A stretch of 64,000 bases of DNA, taken from assembly GCA_000827495.1 (NCBI GenBank), contig KN817520.1, positions 663,700 to 727,699 of the forward strand, given 5' to 3'. This DNA is from Hypholoma sublateritium FD-334 SS-4. Lineage: Eukaryota > Basidiomycota > Agaricomycetes > Agaricales > Strophariaceae. Made by a program: the position numbers and the translations under genes. The notes beneath the pieces are model-generated. The model was not told where the DNA came from. It saw only the letters and a list, made by a program, of their open reading frames with translations, and did no database searches. Numbering within the stretch: the stretch's first letter is position 1; each line of letters begins with the position of its first letter. Positions 46,298 to 58,291 of this stretch are shown one piece after another.

Positions 46298-46482
46298 TTC
46301 ATTAGCGCACCGTGGAGGGCGGTGCCAAAACGAAGGGACGGCAGCGCACCACGTATGTCGGTGGGAGGCCCCGATGCGCCGCGCGGGAGTTGGATTTCAT
46401 TTCATTAGCGCACGTATGTTGTCGAATGCGATGCGGATGCGGAAGCATACTGCGCGAGAAGGGAAATTTTTCATTAGCGGGC
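46298..46482 (+). repeat. Three dispersed copies of TTCATTAGCG
   Basis: Copies start at 46298, 46401 and 46470, all in the same orientation. The first two extend to TTCATTAGCGCAC and the third to TTCATTAGCGGGC. The flanking sequence is unrelated and GC-rich, so the AT-containing core stands out. ATTA is a homeodomain core site. Confidence 0.6.
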
Positions 46483-46585
46483 GCGTGGCCTGGGACGCGG
46501 TGCGAGAAAGAACAACCCGCGAAGGTGCGTGTGGGTGCGCGGGCCAGAAGGGTGGGTGGGGCCCCCTCGCGTGCGTGCGGCGGGG

Positions 46586-46610
46586 CGTGGCGTGGCGTGG
46601 CGTGGCGTTA
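46586..46610 (+). repeat. (GTGGC)n tandem repeat
   Basis: Four consecutive GTGGC units; nearby at about 46690-46712 lies a (GCAC)n tract of about five units. Confidence 0.7.
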
Positions 46611-49311
46611 CGTGGCTCGCCTGGGTTTCTAGGTTTTAGAGTACAGGCGCGGCATGGAAAATTGCACGCCCCGCTGGCTGCGTGCGCAATACGCACGCAC
46701 GCACGCACGCACACCGTGGGGCGCGGCCTGGGAACATCGGCCACGGGAAGGCAGTCAACACAGGTGCGAGCCGGTTCGCGGTACGTAACGCGCGCAGCTC
46801 GCTGCCTGCTGTCGCACCGCCAGGTTGTCACGGCTGTCCGGTGCCCTGCCAGTGGCAGCTGCGAGCAGATCCGGTCTGTTTTGGGCCGCGGGTCGCCCTA
46901 GGCTGGGAGGGCTCTGTGCGGTGTCGCTTACATGAAACTGGGACACTGGCAGCGCGTGGGCGATCGGGTGTGTGATTGGCTTGTGCGCGAAAGCGATGCA
47001 GAACTTTAATTATTTTGGGGTGCCGGACGCGCGACAACTTGGGACCGCCCTGCCGTGCGGGGAGGCGCCAGGGCGGGCGGGGGTGGCGCGCGCGCGGGAG
47101 GGACGGACGGACGGATGGCAAGGCAATGCGTGACAGCGGCGCACAGGCGCCCCGCAGTCCGTCGGCGAGCGACGCTGGACGTGCTGCAACTGCAGCCAGA
47201 GCGGCCGTGCCCCCGCGGGCGGGCGCGTGACCGCGCGGCGCCGGCGTGTGCCCACGGCGCGTCATCGATCGGGCACTCGCACGTCCGCTTCGCGACGTTT
47301 ATTCCCTGCACCCACCGCCGTGGGCGTTTCATTTCGCAGTGCGCAGATGGCAGAGGCTTCGCGCGACATATGGATTGTGGAGATCTTGTGTTTGATTTCT
47401 GAATTCGGGGCTGCGCGCCGGGCCCCGCTGGGAAGGCTAATTAATGGCGGTGCGCGCGCGTCATGCATGCATGCACGGATGCACGGCCACCGTCGATCGG
47501 CGGTGTTGTTTCGGCGGCGGCGCGAGCGCAGGATCGCGTTTCAAGCTGGTACAAAGTTCAGTCGCGGGAGGCGCAAACATGGATTGGCCAGCCGATATCA
47601 AGCGCTCTGATTCGCCAGCACCGCGCGCGATGGCGCCCCAGCTGGCTGCCGGCACAGCAGAATAGAGTTTAAGTCGACGGGACACAGGTGCGAATCTCAA
47701 TTGTCTGCTATTCGGCTCCACAATTAAAAGCCGAGCCTCGTATATCTTTTCAGAGCCTGCTTCCATAAGATTAGCCGCCCGTGCGTATGCGCCTGCGCGG
47801 CATGGGTGCAGTGTGCCCCACCACACGCGCTAGGCCATTCCCAACGCCGCTGCGGGCCCCGCGTCGCTCCGCGGATGGCGTGGCAGAGGCGCACATGCAT
47901 GTACGGCTTGCTTGCCTAGGAGACGGCACGCCCCGTGAGGTGCATCCACAGGGTGCCAGGCAGCCAGTGCGATATTTGTGGCCCACCGAACTTTGGCCAG
48001 ACGGCGCTTCCCACCGCCACAAGCGCCTGGGACGTTCTGTCCCGATCAATACATCCCAAAACGGTAGCGACGCCAAGTATAGCCCGCAGCCAATGGGGAG
48101 CGCGAGCGGGCAATTGTTGTTGATTCAGATCGTGTCGTACTTTTAGATTATGTGCAGCGATGTCCTCTTTCTGCGCTGTCACGCTGTGGAAGAAGAGGGG
48201 CCGGGAGGTAAGGTTTGCCCCTTTCAGAGATAGTGTTTGCGCGGCCGTGTGCGGCCGTCTGTCAGGCGGAGAGTTTGGACATGCGGGCCCAGGGGAGGGG
48301 ATGCGCACGCACTTTGCCGAACCCGCCTTTGCTCTGTGGGAGCACAGCAGAAAATACAAGGAAAATAAGACAGTGACAGCGCTTGCTTGCGCGGCGAGCA
48401 GAAGGTTGTAGCGAGTCGCGATACGATGTGGGGACACAGAACATTCCGACGAACGACTCGTCGGTGCGGGACCAGTATGTCGTTATATGCCACTGTCGCT
48501 AGTCGACTTGAGACCGCCTTTGTAACGCGTCGTTTCTATGAGCCTGGGCAAAGTGGGCTGGTCACCGTTACACGAGGTTCTGAGCAGAAACATCAGCTCT
48601 TCGGATCCTGGGACCGCAGTTCTTAGGCTCCTTCCTGGAAGAAGCAAACGCCTGTCATGTCAAACGAGCGTCAACGCGACGGTATGTGTAGAACAGAAGT
48701 TGTCGCTGCGGCCAATAGGACTTTAAATCGAGGAAATCAACATGACAACGTCAGTCTCTTGGAGGGGTGGACATGGTGAGAGCGCATAATGCGAGTGCGA
48801 CTGGTAACATCGTGAACTGTCGGATGGTTTACGCGCTGTAGTCGACAATTAAACACCCGGAGGCGGACTGTGTTGACTAGTACTCCTAAGGTGGTGTTTG
48901 TCGTTCGATGTGGTCTTCCACTTTGAGAGTTGAAATGGCGTTGGTAGCGTCGCGAGTCGCTCGTAGCGTGGCCAGCCCAGCATAATGAAATGAAAATATG
49001 GAATGGTGAAAGGTAAAGAACACAAGTTCGAAAAATGCTCTCACTCGGAGCCAGGAAAGGCTAGAACGAATATTGAACACTCAGAAAACTTCTCGAAGCA
49101 TTTTTGGCGAGCGATTGACTGACACAGGCTAGACGGTGGGACATCCACCTAAACCCGTTAGTTCAGACGAAGAAAAAGTTGAGTGTATGCATTCTCAGAA
49201 GACAAATACCTAATAATAATTTCAGAGCGGTGAAAGACAATCCAACTCTCGGCGTAATCAGATAATCGAAGACTCGCCAACACCAGTGGCATGAGAGCAT
49301 CACAAGCGCCT

Positions 49312-50838
49312 TCAGAATTTGGCCTTCTCTGTTGGTGCACTGGTATTCTCCGCAGTTTCTGCATCTTTCGCCGTCGATGGGGTGGCTTCCAAGGGCGCAG
49401 AATCCCTTTTCTGCGCTGCGACCTCCTCTTCGCTGGTCACCTTACCTCCTATCTCTTCCTCTACCTCCTTAGCAACCTCTGCGAGCCAGATCTTGCCTCC
49501 CGCCTTCTGAAGATCAGTATTCGGGTTTAAATCGCGGCCGATTAAGCTGACGAAAACGCCTTTGTAGAGCACTGGATACGAGCCAACCTGGATCCCATGG
49601 GGTTTTAGGCGCTCTTGAAGCGCTGTAAGATACGGAGCGATCATAGACTCCGGGCGCCTGGATGTATTGCGATCAGCGGTGTCCTTTCACAGATAGAGGG
49701 AAATTAATTTACTCAGTAAAGATTTGTATTCTCAAGGGGCGCTCGTGCGCGGGCGGAAGGGGGATGAAGGGTGTCAGGCTGTGCAGCATCTTTTGGAAGA
49801 GCGCAGGAATGCCCGGGAATATACACAGTTTGCCCTCGAGACGGACGACAGGCTAGATAAGACACGATCGGTTGTCTTTCAAAGATAATCATTGCGAGAA
49901 GGCGTACCACCCAGATATCCTCGCCGACGAATATCACCTCAGCGTTCTCGGGGAACAGCGCCATGCGGTTCGTCGCAGCTCGCTGCTCGGCGTTCTGGGT
50001 TCCGATCCACTTCCTATTCTTGTTCAATTCTTTCATGCGCCTTATGGTCTCGTCGTGGTGAACCAATTTTTGATTGAATGCCTTGGCAAGTGACTCGTAT
50101 GTGATATCTGCATAGGAGTTGATGTCCGCTTATGGCCACAATTGAAGCGCATATAACGCACCATCATGAGTGGGCCCAATTCCTCCGCTGGTGATGACAA
50201 AGTCGTATCGCTCAACCAGCCTGCGACTGGCTTCGATACTGCGTTATATTCAGTCAATATGACCGTATGTATGCGTGGGCAGGAGAGACAACACTCACAT
50301 TTCACTCTCGTCGTCCGCGATGACCTCAATGCGCTTTCTGATTTGATGCCACTAGCCTCATCAACACTTTTCAGGCGTGTTATGAGCATAGAGGAGGCGT
50401 ACAGATCGATCCCGTGTTCAAAACAGTATTGTGCAAAACAATGCGAGTTGCGGTCGAGCGTCTTGCCGTTCAATATTTCGTCCCTAAATGGGAGCTAAAT
50501 TGCCATTGCTGGACTTGCAGCGTCTGCACTCACCCGATAATGAGCGCGGCAGCGTTTCTGATAGATCTCCCTTCTCCGAGCGGGTTGGGTGGTATGGGCG
50601 AGACTGGGAATGTGACTTTGGGCGGAGTTATGGTTGAGGACGCCGGTATCGCCGCACTTGACGATGCAGCTGACGGAGAAGACGACCTAGACCCAGTAGA
50701 CATTAGGCGGGATTGGTTTATGTTCAGGTGTGTGTAGGCGGGTCGGAGAGACGCTGTTTGCAGGACGGCGCTCGAATGCGACCCTGAGCAAGTTGACAAC
50801 AGTCTGAGGTGGGGAATGGGCAGCTTGTACAGGTTCAT
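49312..50838 (-). CDS. MoCF_biosynth/CinA-type (molybdopterin-binding-like) protein
   Basis: Seven exons (50838-50534, 50483-50403, 50337-50299, 50238-50162, 50107-49908, 49852-49713, 49657-49312) give 395 residues. The MPTb/CinA-like domain starts with AAALIIGDEILNGKTLDRNS, continues with DLKRIEVIADDESEI, RYDFVITSGGIGPTHDDITY (the TSGGIGPTHDD motif that binds nucleotide or pterin), and PVVRLEGKLCIFPGIPALF. The first ~50 residues (MNLYKLPIPHLRLLSTCSG) are basic and Ser/Leu-rich and could direct import into mitochondria; MSTGSRSS at 50703 would give a shorter form. Eukaryotic relatives are the N-terminal domain of FAD synthase and CinA-like pyrophosphatases, but no PAPS-reductase/FAD-synthase domain follows here. 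The C-terminus is charged and Ala/Thr-rich. Reaction not certain. Confidence 0.8.
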
Positions 50839-51839
50839 GCCACAGTGCGGATGCCAGCAGTCGCCTACGAAGTTTGAAAGTATTATATGGTTGGTAGCCA
50901 CTGTCTGAGAGGTTATTGCTGGTACTCCAATCTCATTTGAAACGCGAAAAAGAATGAGGTTGAGTGGAAAGGCGGAGTCGCTTTCGGAATGGTATTTACT
51001 ACAAACGGCACGCCGCACGCGGAACCATGCGCAAACACTGAGAGCGCCTTGGCGTTGCCACAAATCCATTACCGTACTTAACCTCCCTTTTGCCCCCCTT
51101 TATATTCTACCGAAAATACACTTTACCATCGTCATGTTGGTCGAGTCCGTGCTCTGCCGCTTCAACCGGACGAGAAGATCTAAATAGGCATCAACATAAG
51201 CCCAGAGGATGACCAACGCGACGCGTGTTCTTCCAGTTGCTTTCATTCATTTGCTCTCGCCTCTCCCTGGAATACCGGTTGATAACACCCCCATTATACT
51301 CTAGACTCACACTCTGGTCATGACCAAAACCCGCAGCCATTGACCTGCCATGTGCGGAGCAATATCTCTCGACTATGATCTCACTCGAAGTGGAGGCTGA
51401 CCTTTGGATGGGCTGCCTGCCATGGGACACTGCGCAACCTTGGGGAAACTGCATAGCCATCTACACGGCGAACTTACCAAACCCCTTCGCGAAGATAATC
51501 TCTTGGACTATCTTCGTTATCACTGTTCATTTGGAGAAGCCTCATGTCTTCCAAAGTGTTTCGGAAACGGCTTCATCACGCCCTTCTCTGTAACACGCTT
51601 TCGCAATGCACTGGCCTCGTGTATGAGCCATCTCACTGGGTGGAGGGCTGCGCATACATGGTTCATGCAATTCTATGTACCCCAAATTGCATCCTACCGT
51701 CTACCCTCATCTCCTTTACTGCGAACGCCGTCCAGCGCGCTGCCAACACCTATCTCTCTATCAGCGAACACGCTTTGATCTAGCCGTAATCATACTTATT
51801 CCACAAGCGCTGCTTCGTCATTAAGCGCCCATCGCTAAC
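50839..51839. other. 1 kb divergent promoter interval
   Basis: Lies between the starts of the MoCF-like gene (minus) and the acidic coiled-coil gene (plus). Only short frames without motifs are seen. Confidence 0.4.
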
Positions 51840-54800
51840 ATGACCTCGAAACGCAGACAGCAGAAGAAGACTCAGCGTCGCGGTCTAGATACGCCGCCCA
51901 CGCCCGTCAGCGCCACCGTCGAATCCAGTGAATTACCAGACGTCACCAGCCCATTATCGCGCCCAGCATTTCCTCATCCTACGGCCTCGCCTCCGCCCTC
52001 TGTTACCCCGCCCGCATCCATCGACGGAGTATCAGAGCAATCCCCGGTGGCCGAAGCCGGCTTGGCCACGCCGCCGCCAGAGGGATCACGCGACGAGAGT
52101 GCCGACGGCGAGCAGGGCCAATCCCTGCTCGATCAGCAGACAGAAGCTGCTGCAGAAGCTAAGCGTCAGCCCAGCGCCACAGCCGAAGACACACACGCAG
52201 AGGGGTCACACGAGCCCGAGCATGGGGACGTCCCGCCTGATCAAGAAGCGCAAGGTAACGCCGAACCTGGACAACAGGCTGCCAATGGCGAAGAGGAACA
52301 GACACCCACCAATGCGGAGGACGGAAGCCTGGTCGGACCTATTGAGCACGAAAGTCGTAAGGCGGAACCGGGCGAACCTGAGATCGCCGACGCCGACGCT
52401 GAACCACAAGCAACTGAGTCGCAGGAAGACAACGAAGAGGGAAATCCGCATACACCAATTGCATCTGGTGATTCAGAGGAACAGACACAAAGCGAGCCAC
52501 AGCTAGACGGACCCTCCAGTGAGGCAGGAGCTGTAGACGACGTGCCTATTACTGGGGAGGATGGAACATCTTTCGAAGGAGATTCAAATCAGATTGCTGT
52601 CGGGGAGCAGTCTACTGAGGACCCCGTCGCCGAAGACGACCCAAAAACGCAGACCGCGCCGGAGAATCTGGAACATCAGGAGGATGAGCTACAGGACGAT
52701 GGACTCCCCGTCACGGCGGAGGGACAAGACCAAGCATCTATCTCGAAGACTGAAGAGCTCGAGGCGGAGCGACAAGCAGAGGTTGTCGGAGACAGCATAC
52801 AGACGCCATCTCCAGTCATCGAAATCCCTGAAGCCAACGATCCTGATGAGGGTCAATTTCCCGCCGCTGACGACGCAACTCCCGAAGACGATTTACCTAC
52901 CTCCGGAGAAGAAACTTCTGCCGGCGAAACCGGCGCTGAGCTTGTCGCGGGAGCTCAAGTCGACGAGGGTCAAGCACTTCATCAACCAAGCGTGAACCTG
53001 ACCCCTGTCGAGCCCGCCTTGGAGGACAATCAACTTGCCGACGACGGGGATCGGCGCGCTGTGGAGGTCGAGCAGCCGTACGAGCAAATTGTTACCGGTG
53101 GACAAGCTCAAATGGAGGAGACCCAGTTGCGTGAAAACGCTGGGCTTGAGCCCACCGTCGAGGATAACCGAGAACCCGAAGCCATTCACGAACAAACTTC
53201 TGCGGCTGATGCTCAGCAAGCTAACGATGAAGCGCAGACGGATCCGGTCGATGCTGGTGATATCCAGGACCCCGAAGAAGCCCAGGAGCAGAGCGATAAT
53301 GACCAGTTTTTCGACTCCTTAGAGCCTGAACCCGACGTAGAAGATCCTGAGCGTACCCCAACTCAGCCAGACCACGCAGTTGCAGCGAACCAGGAACAGA
53401 CTGAACAATCCGACGCCTTCAAACACGACTATGGTACTCAAGCTGCTGAGTACCCTGAAGAGGAGGATGCGACTTTGTATGATTCGCCCACTGATCCTGG
53501 AGCGTACGCGCTGCAGATTATAATCGAACAACCCGAAGAGGATGCTATATGGTCGCCTCTACCAGAGCAAGAGCAATATGACCAGCCTTCAGTCGATCCT
53601 CAAGACGACGCCAGTCAGCGTGATGCTTTCCCCTACGGCGAGGCCTACAGAGGTGACGCTCACGATCAAGAGACGACGGAAGAAATGCAACGCCTTCGCG
53701 CCGGCACTATTTTTGACATATCAGCCAAGGATGTGGCATCTAGAGATCTGTTGGCGGTCGCAGACTTATTTGCGAACATGAAGTCAGCATTGACAACTAT
53801 GACAAGCGCATTTGACCGGCTCGGCGCTCAGACTGAAAAGATGGTCGCTCTTGGGCTAGATGTCAAGGCCGCACAGCAGGTTGTTTCAGTTACTTCCGGC
53901 ATGCAGGATAAGAACTAATTTTTTAACGCAGTTGCAACAAATCAAGGCAACGCTGCAATCGCAGATCTCGAGGCATACAACTGAAGTCGACAATCTGAAA
54001 AGTTCGCTTCAAGCTAGAATCAAGGAAGCAGTGGAAGCTAAAATACGAGATCGGTTACAAAGTGTCATACAAAATTCAATACGAGCAGCAGTGGAAGAGA
54101 GAGTTCGAGAAGAAGTAAGTTCACTCTTATGTGTAACACAGTCGTCTTACCCAACAATATCGCCATTAGTTATCCGTGCAAATACCGGAAGATCTTCGCA
54201 AACAGGTCATCTCGCACAAGAGACAGATTCTCGAAGTCAAAACAACTCTTCACAATTCGTAAGCAACTTCAGCTTGGCTCTAGTGGAATGAAGCTAAAAT
54301 ATTATTTTGCGCAGAGAAGCCCGGCGGTACAACGCCTTACAGACTATGCCAGACCTTAACGCGCCACTCAGACCCCTATTGCGCCCATTGCCGACACCAG
54401 AGCAATCACCTGTCGTCATCTCAATCAGCAGATCGAGTTCTATGGGATACTCGACACTCCCTACACCAGCAACCGCGTTCCCTCAGGGTCCAGCTCCCAC
54501 ACCAATTAGGAGATCTGCGTCAAATCCCTACCGTTCACTGACCGCGGAGACGGTGCCGCCTTCACCGTCGCCTTTCTTCCCGCGCGACATGACCACGCTG
54601 TTCGCGCTCAATCCAGAGGAAACCAAGCGGCTGCTGCGCGAATACGGGCTGACGAGCGCGGTCGCGTCGCCTGCAGCGGAGCACCCCACACGGGCCCGCG
54701 GGCTCTCCATCGTTAACGAGGATGCCGCGGAGGAAGATCCAGACATGCACGCACGAGACCTGAACAAGTTCATGGCACATATCGGGGTGCGCTCTTTTTC

Positions 54801-54970
54801 CTTTTGGCTATTTGGTCTGTCGGCCGGGGCTAAACTTGTACTGACTGAATTGAATCATCGTGTAGGTGCCCTTCCTCATGATCCCCGCACCCAAGGAGAA
54901 ACATCACGAGTCCGCCCCTCTGTCGTCCAAGAGTCGCAGGCGGCTTCTGACCCCGCTGATCATCAAGTAA
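51840..54970 (+). CDS. Large acidic disordered protein with C-terminal coiled-coil domain (long paralogue)
   Basis: Five exons (51840-53879, 53932-54114, 54170-54258, 54315-54786, 54866-54970) give 962 residues. The first exon encodes ~610 residues of Glu/Asp/Gln/Pro-rich disordered sequence after a basic start (MTSKRRQQKKTQRRG). Then come a helix (LLAVADLFANMKSALTTMTS, AFDRLGAQTEKMVALG), a coiled coil (LQQIKATLQSQISRH ... AVEERVREE), LSVQIPEDLRKQVISHKRQI and LEVKTTLHNS. A Pro/Ser linker and a helical end (MTTLFALNPEETKRLLREYG, DLNKFMAHIGVPFLMIP) follow. From residue ~640 on, the block order matches the 252-residue protein at 24764-25826, including a phase-2 intron inside the Ser codon of LHNS/LRNS. 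Function unknown. The basic N-terminus and Lys/Arg-rich C-terminus would allow nuclear import. Confidence 0.78.
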
Positions 54971-56450
54971 TGCCGTCCGATGATACCCTTTCAACTGCGT
55001 TCGTGTTTAACATCTCGTACTTTGATGCCCTCTGCCGTACTTGAAGCCCACTTCCATGAAGCTAGAACCCTGGCTGCATGACGGCTGTGCAGGCTTGCTT
55101 GTTGTCCCTATTTATAATTCGACGCGGATTTATCTTTTCGCACTTACCCGTTTTGTTTGCATCTCCAATTCATGTTCTTGCTTTCCGCAGCCGCCTTCTG
55201 CTTATGAATATAGGCCTCAAGGTGGCCGAAAATAGTTGCGTGATATTTGGAAGCTGGTGCCCTGCAGAGGAAAGAGAATGTGGATACCGTCAAATGGATG
55301 ACATCTGCGTAGATTGTCGGGCAAGCCCCCGATTGTTAGTCATATCGGCCCCTATTCCTCCCCTCAATCTGAGCGCCCAAGATACTAAGTTTATGGGCAA
55401 GTATAGCATATGACAAGAGACAGCGGCAATATTAGAGCACATTGCCCAGTCGAACCAGCTCGGAGAATATGTAAATCTTAGTTCCGTGAGTCAATGCCGG
55501 GATGTCAGTGTTACTCACACTTTCGCGTTGCTCATAGCACAATATAGCGACTAGCCATTGGATGGCGAGAAGCGCTCCCATAGGAAGAGGAGACTGGTAA
55601 GTAACCAATTCCGGTTTCCGAGCCGTCCATGTTGTCGGCAAGCTGGGTAGGTATCATGACGGCTTCCGGTGAGCGGGGTATTAATGGGCGATAGATCCAG
55701 TCAAACAGAGCCGCAGAAGAACCTGTGAAGACATATGCTTGCGTTCCGCAGTGTGAGCAAATTTTAGCTAGCAACTAAGTGATTTTGCTTTTGAGTATCG
55801 GTTCGTACGGGAAGATTCCTAAGATAGACTTCACCCAGATTTTATCTTCAATTTGGTATGTAAGCCCCAGAGAGAAAATGAGTCTGAACGGGGATTGACC
55901 ATACGTCAAGTTGGTGAAGGAGCGGCGATAGTAGCATGCACTGATCGAGAGCGAGGAACAGGCTCGAGCCTCTTGGAGAATAGACAAGGGCTTTAGGGAA
56001 AGAGTTTTTGCGATTTATATTGGTGGGATTGGTCATTGGAATACGCACACCTGTGACCTTCAAGAGGTTGCACGGTGCATACTTATAATCATGGCAGTCG
56101 CTGGTGACCATCGGCAGCGTGAGTAAGCTGGTATTCCAGAGTGCGCGTAAGTCTGCCTCGAGGCCGATCCGCTCAAAAATTCACGGAAGAGTGGGCGGGA
56201 AATGGTGTTCGCCAGTGCCAGTTTATGCGACGAGCGATGATGAGCGTTAAAGGCAAGAGAGTTCTTGATTTGGCGCCGTGATCATGGCTGTGCCGTTGCA
56301 TCGAAAGCAGGGCGCTCATTAATTCATTAATGACGAACAAGTCTCCCTACCACCGTGACCTAGCTGGGCTGTTGCATCGCTTCCCTGCTTCGTTGCAGGC
56401 TCAGCAAGCCTCCTACCAATTTCGACTACTCCGCTCTACGACACATCAAC
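54971..56450. other. 1.5 kb interval, no gene called
   Basis: Minus-strand frames between 55432 and 56150 contain protein-like pieces (LRALWNTSLLTLPMVTSDCH, YVFTGSSAALFDWIYRPLIP, NMDGSETGIGYL) separated by possible introns. No family was recognised and no complete chain could be built. It may be a decayed or unrecognised minus-strand gene. Confidence 0.35.
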
Positions 56451-57650
56451 ATGGCTTTCACCTTCAGACGTTCGCGATCGACAGGGGTTGTCATCTTGGC
56501 GAGCGTCATCACGGTGGTGACGCTGTACGGCGTCCTGCAGAACCAGTACCAGCTCAAGAACCTGCTGTCGTATTCAACCAGGCCGCTCTGGGATAAGAAT
56601 ACGGGCCCCAACGAGATCATTCCCCACTTCTACGGCGAGGGGCTGACCGCGGACGCCCATGTCTGCGGCATCCATGGGTTCACGAAACGTCCAGAGATGA
56701 CCAATGTGAAGGTACTCGACGCCGTGCTGATGAGCAACGAACTGGACCTACTCGAAATTCGACTGAACGAGCTCGACGCCGTCGTCGACAATTTCCTCAT
56801 CGTGGAGTCCAACGCGAGCTTCACAGGCCTCGCCAAGGAGACGTTCTTTGCGAAGAATCGCGCTCGCTTTGCCAAGTTTGAGCACAAGATCGTGTACAGC
56901 TTGTGCGTGTGGATATTTGTGTGCAATTTCTAGCTTTCCTGGTATCTCATTAGGCACATTGCAGCTTGCCAGGAAACGCGCTCCGCCCGGGCCAGTCGCC
57001 ATGGGACGTCGAGGCGCACACGCGGAACACGATGACGGGGCTCATCCGCTCACACGTCGCCACATTTGCTCCTAACACACTGACAATTGTCTTCATGTCC
57101 GATCTCGACGAACTACCCGCACGCCACACCGTCGACCTGCTCAAGAACTGCGACTTCGGGCCGTCCATCCACCTTCAGCTGCGGGACTACCTATACAGGT
57201 ATGCACCTCAGCCTATTCTATTATTGCTGTAAAGTTGATTTGGAGGCTGACTTGCGTCTGTTCCCAAGCTTCGAATGGTACATTGGCCCCACCAGCTGGC
57301 GCGCAAGCGCCCACGTCTGGGACCAGACCAAGAGCATCTACCGCCACTCGAAGAGCGGCGAGCGCATTCTTGCGGACGCCGGTTGGCACTGCAGCTATTG
57401 CTTCAAGACGCTCCCCGAGTACATCCTCAAGATGCAGGGTTTCTCGCATGCAGACCGCATCGCGGGACGCGTCAACCTGCTCGACCCGAAGCGCATCCAG
57501 GATACCATCTGTCGCGGGAAGGACATCTTCGACATGCTGCCCGAGGCGTACAGCGTGGGTCGCCATTCTGTAGTACACGGGGATTTAGACTGACGCGTGC
57601 ATACATGCAGTACCTCGACCTGCTGTCACAAATGAGTCTACAGCCGTAGG
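56451..57650 (+). CDS. Family 17 glycosyltransferase (beta-1,4-N-acetylglucosaminyltransferase type)
   Basis: Four exons (56451-56902, 56965-57198, 57269-57554, 57612-57650) give 336 residues. A type II signal anchor sits at residues ~10-30 (STGVVILASVITVVTLYGVL). Family 17 landmarks follow: VLDAVLMSNELDLLEIRLNE, DNFLIVESNASFTG, the DxD-type motif in FMSDLDELPARHTVDLL, FEWYIGPTSW, and GWHCSYCFKTLPEYILKMQG. Animal members (GnT-III) add bisecting N-acetylglucosamine to N-glycans in the Golgi. Many fungi carry such genes, but bisected N-glycans are not typical of fungi, so the acceptor is unknown. The protein is shorter than the animal enzyme and ends soon after DMLPEAYS. The Met at 56451 directly precedes the anchor. 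Confidence 0.87.
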
Positions 57651-58291
57651 TGCCCTGCTGTTAAGATACTCGCTTTGCAGTACTGATTTGCTTCTCGAGC
57701 AGACTGAAATCTGCCGTTGGGCTCCCTCGATATTTGATTGAAAATTCCGACAAATTCCGGTTCCTCCTCCCAGGAGGCTGTATACGTGAACAATGAAAGG
57801 AACAGTATCTGCTTGACCCCATTACTGCCTTCAAAGGATAAAAATTGCTGCGCAGTCTCAGCAAGTGCCACAGCGCCGCCATCGTTGTGCTCATAGCCTG
57901 GATGCACACGTTCGAGGCGGAGCGCGCTCCCGTCGGACATGCAACATATTTCGGTGTATCTGTATTGTACCCAGTCCCGCTGCTACCGTGTAAACATCGC
58001 GTCTCATTGACCATGAGGGATATGCCATAAATACTGTCACATAGTTATAATTTATTCTTTAAATTCGCAAAGGCAATGAATGGTATGACCGGGTTGGGTA
58101 TGTAAATAGAATTACAAATCAAGGAGGGTGATTAAGTCGGTGTGGTTGGTACAAAGCATGTCGAATATAGATAAAATGCATGTAAAACTGATAAAAAAAT
58201 ATGCACGAGAAAACCATTGCATAGGATGATTTCAGGTGTTCATGAGGTATTTCGTGAGGTTAGAATAATGCGAGTGTATGTATGTGGTAAA
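57651..58291. other. Convergent 3' intergenic spacer
   Basis: Tail-to-tail region between the GT17 gene and the BRCT gene, AT-rich from about 58020. No coding signal. Confidence 0.4.

Larger units (their letters stand above)
44469..49311. other. 4.8 kb gene-desert between convergent genes
   Basis: No open frame here shows a known domain and no exon chain could be built on either strand. From about 44820 to 45960 the plus strand is strongly pyrimidine-rich (C/T), like a long untranslated or promoter tract. From 46050 to 47700 the DNA is GC-rich with many CpG. From 48750 to 49310 it is AT-rich. Simple repeats are concentrated here (see the repeat entries), as are three TTCATTAGCG copies. Since the homeodomain gene ends at 44468 and the next gene ends at 49312, both point into it; neither gene needs a promoter here. 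It may hold a long 3' untranslated region, a non-coding RNA gene, or a gene too diverged to recognise. Confidence 0.5.

Noticed and set aside
46146..46901. 251-codon plus-strand frame in the gene-desert
   Set aside because: Built on GC-rich and simple-repeat DNA (Arg/Gly/Ala-rich, includes the GTGGC and GCAC repeats). No domain, and other frames are equally open.
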